A stretch of 63,481 bases of DNA, from NCBI GenBank assembly GCA_020634415.1, contig JACKBT010000027.1, positions 1-63,481 of the forward strand. Reading direction: 5' to 3'. Below are positions 35,479 to 43,842 of this stretch, in pieces. This DNA is from Ardenticatenaceae bacterium (GTDB taxonomy: Bacteria > Chloroflexota > Anaerolineae > Promineifilales > Promineifilaceae). How positions within the stretch are numbered: position 1 is the stretch's first letter; every line of letters begins with the position of its first letter. Under the pieces are notes generated by a model. It saw only the letters and a list, made by a program, of their open reading frames with translations, made no database searches and was not told the DNA's origin. A program made the translations under genes and the position numbers.

Positions 35479-36210
35479 ATGAACACAAATAAAAAGTCCG
35501 TAATCCAGGAGAGCAAGACGAAGATGACCGCATCGGCTCTCATGCAACTGGCAGGTGTATCGGTCGTGTTGGCAGGGCTGTGCATGATCGTCATGGGAAT
35601 GTACCATCCCGTGAACGTTCCTGAAGCCGTCACCACTGCCACTTGGGTGAACGTCCATATTGCGGCGACTGCCATGGGCTTCTTTGGACTGTTTGGCATG
35701 GCAGGGCTGTATACAAGGCAGGCAGAAAAGTCCGGTTGGCTGGGTCTGGCCGGTTTCCTCCTGATTAGCCTCTGGTTTGGGATCGTCATGCCCTTATCAT
35801 TTGTGGAGGCATTTATCCTGCCACGCCTGGTTACCGAGACGCCGGAGTTTGTAGCAGGTTTCCTGGGAATGTTTTCTGGCATCCCCAGTGAAATAGACCT
35901 CGGAATCCTCCCCACGCTGTGGAATTTATCAGGCCCCATGTTTATCTTAGGACCCTTGCTATTCGGTATCGCTACGTTCCGTGCCCGCGTCCTATCACAC
36001 TGGGCGGGTGGTTTGCTTGCCCTCAGTGCCTTGCTGATTCCTCTCGGTTCAATGGTTCCGGCAGAGTACCAACCTGAGGTCGCCTTGATACCGACTGGAT
36101 TGGCACTGGTATGGTTGGGATACGCCCTCTTTTCTGAACGCCGCGAGAAAGCCTCTGAACCCTTGCTTGAGCAGGGAAACGTCAAGGTGGAACCGAGTAA
36201 GGCTGCCTGA
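35479..36210 (+). CDS. Multi-pass membrane protein, family not recognised
   Basis: The protein has 243 aa from the ATG at 35479, preceded by AAGGAG at 35465-35470; a TTG at 35473 is less likely. I count six or seven hydrophobic segments, beginning ASALMQLAGVSVVLAGLCMI and ending ALIPTGLALVWLGYALFSE, with short polar loops and a charged C-terminal tail. I cannot assign a function. It is the first gene of a tightly spaced set (membrane protein, DUF2306 protein, dehydrogenase, small protein) downstream of the MalT-type regulator, so it is probably under that regulator's control. Confidence 0.75.
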   Translation: MNTNKKSVIQESKTKMTASALMQLAGVSVVLAGLCMIVMGMYHPVNVPEAVTTATWVNVHIAATAMGFFGLFGMAGLYTRQAEKSGWLGLAGFLLISLWFGIVMPLSFVEAFILPRLVTETPEFVAGFLGMFSGIPSEIDLGILPTLWNLSGPMFILGPLLFGIATFRARVLSHWAGGLLALSALLIPLGSMVPAEYQPEVALIPTGLALVWLGYALFSERREKASEPLLEQGNVKVEPSKAA

Positions 36211-36286
36211 AATTGTTTGGAGTGGACAAGCGATTCTGTGATCGCTTGTTCCTCTAATCTACACAAAAATTCCCCCGGAGTTAAAG

Positions 36287-36979
36287 ATGAAAGCGAATAT
36301 AGTGAAAAACAATCAAATTCCTACAGCCCGCATCACAGCAAGAAAGAGTTGGCGAATATGGCGAGTGCCCGTTGCCCTGATCTTTCTCAGCATCATTCCC
36401 CTCATTTTCGGTGTTCTGCGCTTGAATGAACTGGCGAGCGGCGCAGAGATCACGCCAGATAACGCCCGCTTTTTTGCCTCGCCACTACCTGTGGTGCTGC
36501 ATATCGTCAGTGCCGGACTGTATGCACTCATGGGAGCATTCCAGTTTGTGAGCCGCCTCTGGCAGCGCGGTGTCAAATGGCACCGCTGGGCTGGTCGGCT
36601 CCTGGTTCCATGCGGATTGGTTGTTGGATTTTCAGGTCTGTGGATGACGTTGTTCTACCCCCGCCCGGACGATGCCAGTGATCTTCTATATATCTTTCGG
36701 CTTCTGTTCGGGTCGGGCATGGTTTTGGCGATTATCCTGGGTTATTTCGCCATTCGACAAGGAGACATCAGGCAGCACCGTGCCTGGATGGTGCGAGCCT
36801 ATGCCATTGGGCTTGGTGCAGGCACGCAGGTTTTAACCGGGATGGCCGGGGCGCTGCTTTTGGGCACACCCAGTGAGTTTGAAAATGCCTTGTTGATGGG
36901 CGCAGCCTGGGTAATCAATCTCGCCGTCGCTGAATGGATCATCCGCAAACCATCAACTCGCCAACTCCGCACAGCATAG
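36287..36979 (+). CDS. DUF2306-type membrane protein
   Basis: The protein has 230 aa with about six hydrophobic segments. The pattern of [34 protein letters not shown] and [20 protein letters not shown], with conserved histidines within helices, matches the DUF2306 family. The histidines could bind heme, but this is not established for the family as far as I know. It lies 76 bases after the preceding membrane protein gene and 59 before the dehydrogenase, in the same direction. Confidence 0.75.
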   Translation: MKANIVKNNQIPTARITARKSWRIWRVPVALIFLSIIPLIFGVLRLNELASGAEITPDNARFFASPLPVVLHIVSAGLYALMGAFQFVSRLWQRGVKWHRWAGRLLVPCGLVVGFSGLWMTLFYPRPDDASDLLYIFRLLFGSGMVLAIILGYFAIRQGDIRQHRAWMVRAYAIGLGAGTQVLTGMAGALLLGTPSEFENALLMGAAWVINLAVAEWIIRKPSTRQLRTA

Positions 36980-37038
36980 ATTTATTTATTGGGATCAATC
37001 TCAACCCTACGCAATTTACCAGAAGGAAGGATATTAAA

Positions 37039-37965
37039 ATGAAAGCAATTGTAGCAAGCCAATATGGCGGACCTGAAGTTCTTCAGCTTAAAGAAGTTGA
37101 AAAACCAACCCCTAAAGACAACGAGATTCTAATCAAAGTTCACGCAACCACCGTCACGGCCGGTGACTTTCGGATGCGCAGCTTTACCGTTCCACCCTTG
37201 CTTTGGCTGCCTGCCCGGATTACGCTTGGTTTCACCAAACCAAAACATCCAATCTACGGCATGGAACTCGCCGGCGAAGTGGAAGCTGTGGGAAAGGATG
37301 TCACCCGGTTCAAGGTAGGTGATCAAGTATTCGCATCCACCCTCACAGAGAAATTTGGCGCATACGCCGAATATAAATGTATGCCGGAACAATCAATGGT
37401 TGCCCAAAAGCCGGTTAACATGACCTATGAGGAATCCGCCGCTGTCCCCATAGGCGCGACCACAGCACTGCGCCTGCTCCGCAAAGGAAATATCCAGCAT
37501 GGCCAAAAGGTTCTGATCTATGGTGCTTCGGGAAGTGTTGGCACATATGCCATACAGTTGGCAAAACATTTTGGCGCAGAGGTGACAGGTGTTTGCAGTA
37601 CGCCTAACCTGGAGATGGTGAAAGCCCTGGGTGCTGACAGCGTCATAGACTATACGAGAGAAGATTTGTCATCCATAAATGAACGTTATGATGTCGTCTT
37701 TGATACGGTGGGAAAGTTACCGAAATCAGCATCCTCAAAACTGCTCACCCCGCACGGAATTTACGTTACGATGGCAAAGTTGGACTCAAAAGAAAGTATG
37801 GGAAATCTCCTTTTCGTGAAAGAACTGATTGAGGCAGACAAGCTAAAAGCGGTCATTGATCGGTGTTATCCACTGGAGCAGATGGTCGAGGCGCACCGTT
37901 ATGTGGACACGGGCCGTAAAAAGGGGAATGTTGTGATCACGGTGAGATCTCATGGTGCCAGATGA
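37039..37965 (+). CDS. Zinc-independent medium-chain dehydrogenase/quinone reductase
   Basis: The protein has 308 aa from the ATG at 37039 (AGGAAGGA lies upstream); the longer frame from 36934 overlaps the previous gene. [20 protein letters not shown] and [19 protein letters not shown] are typical of the MDR superfamily, and the cofactor loop [23 protein letters not shown] near 156-178 suggests NADPH. The structural zinc cysteines of alcohol dehydrogenases are absent, so it is likely a quinone-oxidoreductase/enone-reductase type. The stop overlaps the next gene by 14 bases. Confidence 0.88.
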   Translation: MKAIVASQYGGPEVLQLKEVEKPTPKDNEILIKVHATTVTAGDFRMRSFTVPPLLWLPARITLGFTKPKHPIYGMELAGEVEAVGKDVTRFKVGDQVFASTLTEKFGAYAEYKCMPEQSMVAQKPVNMTYEESAAVPIGATTALRLLRKGNIQHGQKVLIYGASGSVGTYAIQLAKHFGAEVTGVCSTPNLEMVKALGADSVIDYTREDLSSINERYDVVFDTVGKLPKSASSKLLTPHGIYVTMAKLDSKESMGNLLFVKELIEADKLKAVIDRCYPLEQMVEAHRYVDTGRKKGNVVITVRSHGAR

Positions 37966-38230
37966 ATATCACTCGGAACGTGAACCTGATCAGCCAATGG
38001 TCTATCAGATCCGAATCAAGGGACACTTGAGTTCACTTTGGCTGGAGTGGTTTGAAGGATTGACCATCACCTTGGAAAAAGATGGCAACACACTCCTGAT
38101 GGGTACCGTTGTGGATCAGGCTGCATTACATGGCATCTTAAAGAAGGTTCGTGACTTGGGCATGCCCTTGTTATCCATTCATTCGGCTATGCCTATGGAT
38201 CCGTCAAATGACAACAAGCAAGGGGAATGA
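37952..38230 (+). CDS. Small conserved protein of unknown function
   Basis: The protein has 92 aa starting inside the end of the dehydrogenase gene (14-base overlap), which suggests coupled translation; an internal ATG at 37997 would give 77 aa. The central part, [20 protein letters not shown] then [20 protein letters not shown], looks like a compact alpha/beta domain. From memory, similar short proteins with WSEWFDGL and DQAALHG motifs are common in Actinobacteria and Chloroflexota next to dehydrogenases or regulators, without a known role. Confidence 0.7.
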   Translation: MVPDEYHSEREPDQPMVYQIRIKGHLSSLWLEWFEGLTITLEKDGNTLLMGTVVDQAALHGILKKVRDLGMPLLSIHSAMPMDPSNDNKQGE

Positions 38231-38624
38231 CCATTGGCGTTGTCACAGAAGATGGGAGGATTGGTGAGGCTCCTTGTCCTTCATTATGGGTACAAGTACC
38301 GAAGCAAGCCCCCTAAAGAATACAAAATCTCATGATGATAAATCCGTTTCTAAATACTTTCCTTCAAACATTTCTCTTGGGGCTTGGGGCTACCTTGACC
38401 TTTGACCTTTGTGGATTATTTCTCAAGTGGGTCTTCAAGATTACGCCGTCTAATATCTGCTTCGTTGGCCGCTGGCTTCTGTATATGCCTGACGGTATTT
38501 TTAAACATTCAAATATTGCAGCTTCGCCGCAGAAGAGAGCAGAATGTGGGCTTGGATGGATCGCCCACTACTGCTTAGTTAAGAAAAATTTTACACTATC
38601 AAAGAAGAGCGTACAATTACGCTC

Positions 38625-39080
38625 ATGAGTAAACATAGAAAAATAACCTTAACAACCGAAGAAAGAACAAGTTTAACCAGCATCATCAGAAGTGGGCAAA
38701 CGGCGGCTCGTACCCAAACACGAGCACGCATCCTCTTGCTAACAGATTACAGTCAAGGGGAGCATTGGACAAATGCCAGGATAGCTGAGGCCATGCAGGT
38801 GAGTAAGAAAACAGTGGCCAATATTAGGAAACGCTACTTGGATGAAGGGATGGAAGCCACCTTATATGACAAACCTCGGTCAGGGTCTCCCCCAAAACTA
38901 ACAGGGGAGGTAGAAGCGCAATTAACGCTTTTGGCCTGTAGCGACCCACCAGAGGGAGTGAGTAAGTGGACAATGAGATTGTTAGCCGAGCAGCTGGTAG
39001 AACTAGAAGTCATAGAGAGCATTAGCCACGTAGCCGTCTGGGAACGGTTAAAAAAAACGACCTCAAGCCATGGCGAGTGA
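38625..39080 (+). CDS. IS630 transposase, OrfA (helix-turn-helix part)
   Basis: The protein has 151 aa. It contains two helix-turn-helix units, GEHWTNARIAEAMQVSKKTV and the region around VSKWTMRLLAEQLVEL, used to bind the terminal inverted repeats. It ends shortly after the slippery A-run (ERLKKTTSSHGE), whereas a -1 shift there continues the usual IS630 sequence (KKNDLKPWRVKSWCI). It is therefore the unshifted product of a two-frame transposase rather than a complete protein. Confidence 0.85.
   Translation: MSKHRKITLTTEERTSLTSIIRSGQTAARTQTRARILLLTDYSQGEHWTNARIAEAMQVSKKTVANIRKRYLDEGMEATLYDKPRSGSPPKLTGEVEAQLTLLACSDPPEGVSKWTMRLLAEQLVELEVIESISHVAVWERLKKTTSSHGE
39050..39057 (+). other. A8 slippery site for -1 frameshifting in the IS630 transposase
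   Basis: In the OrfA frame the run reads A-AAA-AAA followed by ACG, a standard X-XXY-YYZ heptamer. Slipping back by one base gives AAA-AAC-GAC-CTC-AAG-CCA-TGG, which encodes the conserved junction of full-length IS630 transposases. Confidence 0.7.
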
Positions 39081-39754
39081 AAAGCTGGTGTATCGGTAAA
39101 CCCTCAGCCCAGTACGTGGCTAAGATGGAAGATGTTTTGGAAGTGTATCAACGACCTTTTGACCCCAAGCGACCCCAAGTTTGCCTGGATGAACAAAGTG
39201 TGACCTTGCATGAAACGCCTCGGGGCCATTTACCGATGACCCCTGGTGAGGTAGTTCGTCAGGATTATCAGTACACACGTAACGGGACTGTCAACCTTTT
39301 TATCAAGGTACAACCTTTGACAGGCTGGCGCAGGGTTCATGTCACCAACCGACGCACAAGTCTGGATATGGCTCAAGAGCTACGCCTTTTGGTGGATGAG
39401 GACTTTCCTGAGGCGGAGAAGATTGTCCTTATCACCGACAATCTCAATACTCATTCCCCTGCCTGCCTTTATGCAGCCTTCCCCCCTCAAGAAGCCAGAC
39501 GCATTGCGGCCAAGTTAGAATGGCATTACACGCCTGAACACGGCTCTTGGCTTAATGTGGCCGAATGTGAACTTTCCGTTCTCACCCGTCAATGTCTTAA
39601 TCGTCGCTTGCCGAACAAGGAGACTGTCGCTCAGGAAGTTGCCGCTTGGCAGCTTCGGCGCAATTCCCTACAGGCTAAGATTCATTGGCAATTCACGGCT
39701 GAGGATGCTCGTATCAAACTGAGAAAACTTTATCCGGTTGTTAAAGAACAATGA
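39077..39754 (+). CDS. IS630 transposase, OrfB (DDE catalytic part)
   Basis: It has 225 codons from the first possible start (GTG at 39077); the natural product is more likely an OrfA-OrfB fusion made by -1 frameshifting. The DDE triad is visible: the first Asp in VCLDEQSV, the second in ITDNLNTHS and the Glu in WLNVAECELSVL. YTPEHGSWLN, RQCLNRRLPN and DARIKLRKLYP are typical of the family. Catalytic motifs are intact, so the element may still be active. Confidence 0.9.
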   Translation: MKSWCIGKPSAQYVAKMEDVLEVYQRPFDPKRPQVCLDEQSVTLHETPRGHLPMTPGEVVRQDYQYTRNGTVNLFIKVQPLTGWRRVHVTNRRTSLDMAQELRLLVDEDFPEAEKIVLITDNLNTHSPACLYAAFPPQEARRIAAKLEWHYTPEHGSWLNVAECELSVLTRQCLNRRLPNKETVAQEVAAWQLRRNSLQAKIHWQFTAEDARIKLRKLYPVVKEQ

Positions 39755-40177
39755 ACGACGATTTTGGCTATTTTGTAGCCCTGCATATTGTGTAAAAATT
39801 AACTTAACTAAGCACTACTCTATTGGTGTCACGTTTGCCCTAGCTTTTGTGGCAATGGTTGGCAGTAATTGGCTTCAGCACCCTACGCTGATTCCTGCCG
39901 TTGTCTTTGGTATGATCACGGTTTTTGCCCCGTTCTTCCTCATGCATCCTTCATTTGGGTTGGGGTTGGCGGCATCTAAAACAGCAAATCCGACACAGGC
40001 GAGATTTCGAAGTTTGGTGAATCATACGGCATTTGGCATGGGGCTTTACCTTTTCGGATTATTGGTCAGCCGGTTGCTGTAGGTATTGGAGTGAACTCTC
40101 AAAAATGGACAAGAAGAAGCGGAGCAAAAGGACGCTCAAAACGGCCACAACCAGCTTGCAAGGAATCTCCAAGACTT

Positions 40178-40271
40178 AGTAGATCGAAACAGATCACGAG
40201 TGTGCTGTGGGGCGATTTTGTAAATCGTCTGAGCGATTTGCAAAATCGCTCTACAAGGATTTCGATCTACT
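40178..40271. repeat. Palindromic element family A, copy 4
   Basis: This 94-base element has 12-bp ends AGTAGATCGAAA and TTTCGATCTACT around the GCGATTTTGTAAATCGTC / GCGATTTGCAAAATCGC core. It is the near-exact reverse complement of the copy at 61099-61192, which has the same length. In the remainder of the gap 40083-40620 I see no gene and no other clear element. Confidence 0.9.
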
Positions 40272-40620
40272 GAGACTTGTTAACTGTGGCTGACAGTTTT
40301 AAATCAGCCAACTTGGATGGACATCATCAACAATTGAACGTGCTGTGAACGCGGGCAAAGACTGGGGTGTGATTGAAGGGGTGGAACGGCCGTTGTCGTA
40401 GTGGCTGTGGCCTTGTGGGTAACTGGGCTGTTCCCGTTATCCACATTGCCATCGGCCAAAATAATTGTGGTCATTCTGGGAGACTGGTAAAGTAACTTAT
40501 CCAGGGAATAGATACCTCGACAGGAAGCGGTTAAGATCAGGGGTACATGAGCAACTTGTTCGTAGACCCCGGCTTCTCATTGCCATTTGCCGGATTACTA
40601 ACCTGTGCCATAATTTGGTG

Positions 40621-41616
40621 ATGCTCACCCCATCTCCTTGTATTTCTGTCCAGAACTTGCAAAAAACATACACCATTCATGAACGTGACGCCGGTGTGCG
40701 GGCTGCTGTGCGCAGCCTGGTGCGGCGCAAAACCAGAGACATCCATGCGGTAGACGGGATAAGCTTTCACGTTCACCCAGGAGAAATGGTTGGCTTTTTG
40801 GGGCCAAACGGTGCTGGTAAGACAACAACACTGAAAATGCTCACCGGCCTGCTGCATCCCACCAGCGGACAGGCGGCGGTGCTGGGTTTTACGCCCTGGC
40901 AGCGCCAGAAAGCATTTTTAGGGCAAATGACGTTGGTGATGGGGCAAAGGAACCAACTGGTATGGGATATTCCCGCGGCAGATTCGTTTGAGCTTAATCG
41001 GGTCATCTATCACATTCCGGAAGCTCTGTATAAAGAGACGCTGGCTGAACTGGTTGATCTGCTGGATTTGGGACCCCTGATACACAAGCCCGTGCGCAAT
41101 TTATCGCTGGGGGAGCGCATGAAGTGTGAAATTGCGGTGGCGCTGCTGCACCGACCTAAGGTGCTGTTTCTGGATGAACCTACGTTGGGATTGGATGTAA
41201 CGGCTCAGCGGCGCATTCGTCAGTTTGTGGCTGAGTATAACCAGCGGCATAATGCCACTGTGCTGCTGACAAGCCATTACATGGCTGATGTGGAGGCGTT
41301 ATGTGAGCGGGTGATTGTGATTCACAACGGCCGTTTACTATTCGACGGTGCCCTGGCAGAGCTGGTTGCACGCTTCTCGCCACATAAAACCATTGTCGTG
41401 GATTTGCAGCCGGGCGCAACGGAGGGCCAGGGCGCGGCAGCGCTGGCACCTTTTGGCGATGTCATTGCCTACAGCCCAGGCCAAGTAGTGCTGCGCGTCC
41501 CGAAGGGAGAAACGGCCGTCGTCACCTCCCGTCTCCTCAATGCCCTGCCCATTAATGACCTCACCATCCAAGATCCGCCGATTGAGGATGTGATCGAGCA
41601 GGTTTTTGCCCAATGA
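40621..41616 (+). CDS. ABC transporter ATP-binding protein (ABC-2 exporter type)
   Basis: The protein has 331 aa from the ATG at 40621, where similarity begins (SVQNLQKTYTIHERDAG); the longer frame to 40465 is unsupported. Walker A GFLGPNGAGKTT is near 58-69, signature LSLGERMK near 161, Walker B VLFLDEPTLGLD near 181 and the H-loop in LLTSHYM near 217. The C-terminal extension (about 90 residues) is typical of NatA/daunorubicin-type exporters. It forms an operon with the two permease genes that follow. The exported substrate is unknown. Confidence 0.93.
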   Translation: MLTPSPCISVQNLQKTYTIHERDAGVRAAVRSLVRRKTRDIHAVDGISFHVHPGEMVGFLGPNGAGKTTTLKMLTGLLHPTSGQAAVLGFTPWQRQKAFLGQMTLVMGQRNQLVWDIPAADSFELNRVIYHIPEALYKETLAELVDLLDLGPLIHKPVRNLSLGERMKCEIAVALLHRPKVLFLDEPTLGLDVTAQRRIRQFVAEYNQRHNATVLLTSHYMADVEALCERVIVIHNGRLLFDGALAELVARFSPHKTIVVDLQPGATEGQGAAALAPFGDVIAYSPGQVVLRVPKGETAVVTSRLLNALPINDLTIQDPPIEDVIEQVFAQ

Positions 41617-41713
41617 TGGGCCATTCGTGGCGCGTAAAGCGATATGATGTTTCTGGCAACCAAAACCTGGCTTACAATGGACATAGTGCGTTGGGGGCAA
41701 GGTTGAAAGCGGC

Positions 41714-42517
41714 ATGATGGAACTGTTTGAGATTTACCGGGCACAGTTTAAAGTCGCCATGGCGGTCGAACTCCAATACCGAGTTTCCGCATTTATCTGG
41801 CTCATCGGCACAGTTTTAGAGCCAGTGGTCTATCTGGTAGTCTGGTCGGCCGTAGCTGAGGCTGGTGGTGGTTCGGTCGGCGGTTATAATGGCGCAGACT
41901 TTGCTGCCTACTACATTTCGATGATGATTGTCAATCATCTCACCTTTACCTGGCATATGTGGGAATACGATTATCGCATTCGCCAGGGCTTGCTGTCGCC
42001 TTTGCTGCTTAAGCCCCTTCATCCCATTCATATGGACATTGCTGAAAACTTAAGCCATAAGTTGTTTACACTCCTGGTGATTGGCCCCACAGCCCTGTTG
42101 CTAGTTTGGCTGTTTCAACCGGCATGGTACACGCCCCTGTGGGCGACTCTGCTAGCCGTGCCAGCCATTGTGCTGGCGTTTTTAATCCAGTTCTTGTTAG
42201 GCTGGGCTGTAGCCATGGCCGCTTTTTGGACCACACGTATTGCGGCTATTAATCGTATCTATTTTCTAGGTAAATTTTTCCTGGGTGGGCAGGTTGCGCC
42301 ACTGGTGCTTCTGCCCCCATTTGTGCAAACTATGGCCACGATATCACCATTTCGCTGGATGTTGTCTTTTCCGGTAGAGCTGCTGCTGGGGCGGCTGCCT
42401 CAGGCAGATGCCTGGTTGGGTTTGGGGGCTCAGGTGATCTGGTTCGGTTTGACGCTTTCGGCCGTTAAATTGGTGTGGCGTGCTGGCATACGCCGCTACG
42501 CTGCCTTTGGCGCTTAG
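41714..42517 (+). CDS. ABC-2 family permease (PF06182-like), subunit 1
   Basis: The protein has 267 aa and six predicted membrane segments. It begins with a short amphipathic stretch (LFEIYRAQFKVAMAVELQYR) and has HLTFTWHMWEYDYRIRQGLL then LSPLLLKPLHPIHMDIAENL, the conserved cytoplasmic loop of this exporter family, in which G-x-L-s-x-L-L-x-P-x-x-P recurs in the second permease. It lies 97 bases after the ATPase gene and probably forms a heterodimer with the permease at 42705. Confidence 0.87.
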   Translation: MMELFEIYRAQFKVAMAVELQYRVSAFIWLIGTVLEPVVYLVVWSAVAEAGGGSVGGYNGADFAAYYISMMIVNHLTFTWHMWEYDYRIRQGLLSPLLLKPLHPIHMDIAENLSHKLFTLLVIGPTALLLVWLFQPAWYTPLWATLLAVPAIVLAFLIQFLLGWAVAMAAFWTTRIAAINRIYFLGKFFLGGQVAPLVLLPPFVQTMATISPFRWMLSFPVELLLGRLPQADAWLGLGAQVIWFGLTLSAVKLVWRAGIRRYAAFGA

Positions 42518-42531
42518 CCGGTAATCCTAAT

Positions 42532-42615
42532 AGGACTTACGCAGTTGCTCTGGCCGGTGTCACACCACGCCAGACAGGTGGCTCGGCCAGGAGGCCGGCC
42601 ACAGCACTTCAAGTG
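42532..42615 (+). repeat. Dispersed repeat family C, copy 2, inside the exporter operon
   Basis: GACTTACGCAGTTGCTCTGG, GGTGTCACACCACGCCAGAC and GGTGGCTCGGCCAGGAGGCC are collinear with copies at 12321 (inverted) and 62344. It occupies the gap between the two permease genes. Confidence 0.85.
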
Positions 42616-42704
42616 GGTAACTCCTACCTAATTTGGTTTTCAATGGATAGCTATAGGTCTTTGCTTACCGCTCACTGGCTCCTTGCTTATCTCGAAGGAA
42701 CTTT

Positions 42705-43490
42705 ATGCACTATTTGCGCATTATCGCTGTCTACGTTCGCCTCGGTGTACTGGGTGAATTGGAATATCGAGCCAACTTTTTCATCCAGTTATTAGAGGCA
42801 GCACTCACGCTCGTGGTGTCGCTGGGTGGGTTGGCTGTTGTCTTTGCCCATACCGATGAACTGAACGGCTGGCTGCCGGCGCACCTGATTGCTCTGGTGG
42901 GAATTCACACGCTGATGGGCGGCATCATCAATCTGGTGATCAGCCCCAGTATGGAGCGGTTTATGGAGGATGTGCGTAAGGGGACACTCGACTTTAAGCT
43001 GACCAAACCAGCGGATGCCCAAGTCTTGGTCAGTATCCAGCGGATTGAAATCTGGAAGCTGATTGATGTGCTGCTAGGTATTGGTGTATTGGGTGTGGCT
43101 CTGACCCGGTTAGAACGGGTAGTAGGGTGGACGGAAACGGCCGTTTTCCTGCTTGTCCTTTTCTGCGGCGGGCTTATCGTCTACAGCTTCTGGCTCATGT
43201 TAGCTACCTGCTCCTTCTGGGTTGTGCGTGTAGAGAATATTCTGGTCATCTTCCAGAGCATGTATAATGCCGGCCGCTGGCCGATTGGCCTTTATCCTGG
43301 TTGGTTGCGCTTTGCTCTTACCTTTATTGTGCCTATTGCTTTTGCCGTCACGATTCCGGCGCAGGGGTTGATCGGCCGCCTCACCAACCAATTGTTGTTG
43401 GGGACAGTAGGATTAACGGCCGGGCTGCTGATCGTCTCCCGTCTGTTTTGGCGATTTGGCATCCGTCATTATTCTGGTGCTTCGGCTTGA
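42705..43490 (+). CDS. ABC-2 family permease (PF06182-like), subunit 2
   Basis: The protein has 261 aa with about six membrane segments and opens HYLRIIAVYVRLGVLGELEY. The loop MEDVRKGTLDFKLTKPADAQ corresponds to the G-x-L-x-x-x-L-x-K-P motif of the first permease. FWVVRVENILVIFQSMYNAGRWP and IPAQGLIGRL are typical of the family. It completes the exporter encoded from 40621. The motif ACGGCCGT occurs once in it. Confidence 0.87.
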   Translation: MHYLRIIAVYVRLGVLGELEYRANFFIQLLEAALTLVVSLGGLAVVFAHTDELNGWLPAHLIALVGIHTLMGGIINLVISPSMERFMEDVRKGTLDFKLTKPADAQVLVSIQRIEIWKLIDVLLGIGVLGVALTRLERVVGWTETAVFLLVLFCGGLIVYSFWLMLATCSFWVVRVENILVIFQSMYNAGRWPIGLYPGWLRFALTFIVPIAFAVTIPAQGLIGRLTNQLLLGTVGLTAGLLIVSRLFWRFGIRHYSGASA

Positions 43491-43563
43491 GAGCGGCTAA
43501 CGTCAAGTAGCAAAATAATGTACCTATGCACACGAAATGGTCATAAATTAGATACAAGCAAGC

Positions 43564-43675
43564 TATACTCAACGTGGTCCCAAATTGACATTCTGAAAAA
43601 GGAGATTGGAGACTAGAGACTGGAGACTGGTCAATCTCTAGTCTCTAATCTCCAAGAAAATGTCAGTTTATGGCC
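43564..43675. repeat. Heptamer hairpin element family B, copy 6, with shared flanks
   Basis: The flank ATACTCAACGTGGTC...CATTCTGAAAAAGGAG leads into the GGAGATTGGAGACTAGAGAC arm, with the complementary arm ending near 43653. The flank plus hairpin is the reverse complement of 60979-61077. The rest of the 352-base gap (43491-43842) shows no gene; it contains two ACGGCCGT motifs near 43783 and 43820. Confidence 0.82.
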
Positions 43676-43842
43676 TTAAACAGTATAACTAAATGCTGGG
43701 TGCTCGCTCCCCAAAAAAACAGAAGCCAAATGGGGCAAGGTCATGACCAAAAGATGAAGTGAAGCAACAAGAATGTTGACAACGGCCGTTTCCCGCGTCT
43801 AGCAACAATTGGGGCGAAAACGGCCGTTGCCAATAGTTCCAG

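Larger units (their letters stand above)
38571..39815 (+). mobile_element. IS630-family insertion sequence, apparently intact
   Basis: The element is 1245 bp long, flanked by a TA duplication (38569-38570 and 39816-39817), the target of this family. Imperfect terminal inverted repeats of about 26 bp share TGCTTAGTTAAG and A/T-rich ...TTACAC (left from 38571, right reading back from 39815). It contains one transposase split over two frames with a slippery A8 run. It interrupts a DUF2938 gene and lies in a 5.65-kb stretch without the ACGGCCGT motif. Confidence 0.92.
38332..40082 (+). pseudogene. DUF2938-type membrane protein gene split by an IS630 element
   Basis: The N-terminal half (38332-38570, LGLGATLTFDLCGLFLKWVF to GLGWIAHY) and C-terminal half (39818-40082, SIGVTFALAFVAMVGSNWL to YLFGLLVSRLL) are in one frame once the insertion and one copy of the TA duplication are removed. 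The joined codons read GCC-CAC-TAC-TCT-ATT-GGT (AHYSIG). The repaired protein would be about 168 aa with four hydrophobic segments, matching the DUF2938 family. There are no other lesions, so the interruption is recent. Confidence 0.9.

Noticed and set aside
38625..39754. Split transposase considered as a pseudogene
   Set aside because: The A8 slippery run and exact restoration of the conserved junction by a -1 slip point to programmed frameshifting.
34734..40385. Motif-free segment considered as a prophage or integrative element
   Set aside because: There is no integrase, phage structural gene, tRNA or attachment-site duplication; only a single IS630 element is present.
40091..40600. Short frames between the split DUF2938 gene and the exporter ATPase
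   Set aside because: They run through a family A hairpin or have no similarity; no ribosome-binding sites seen.
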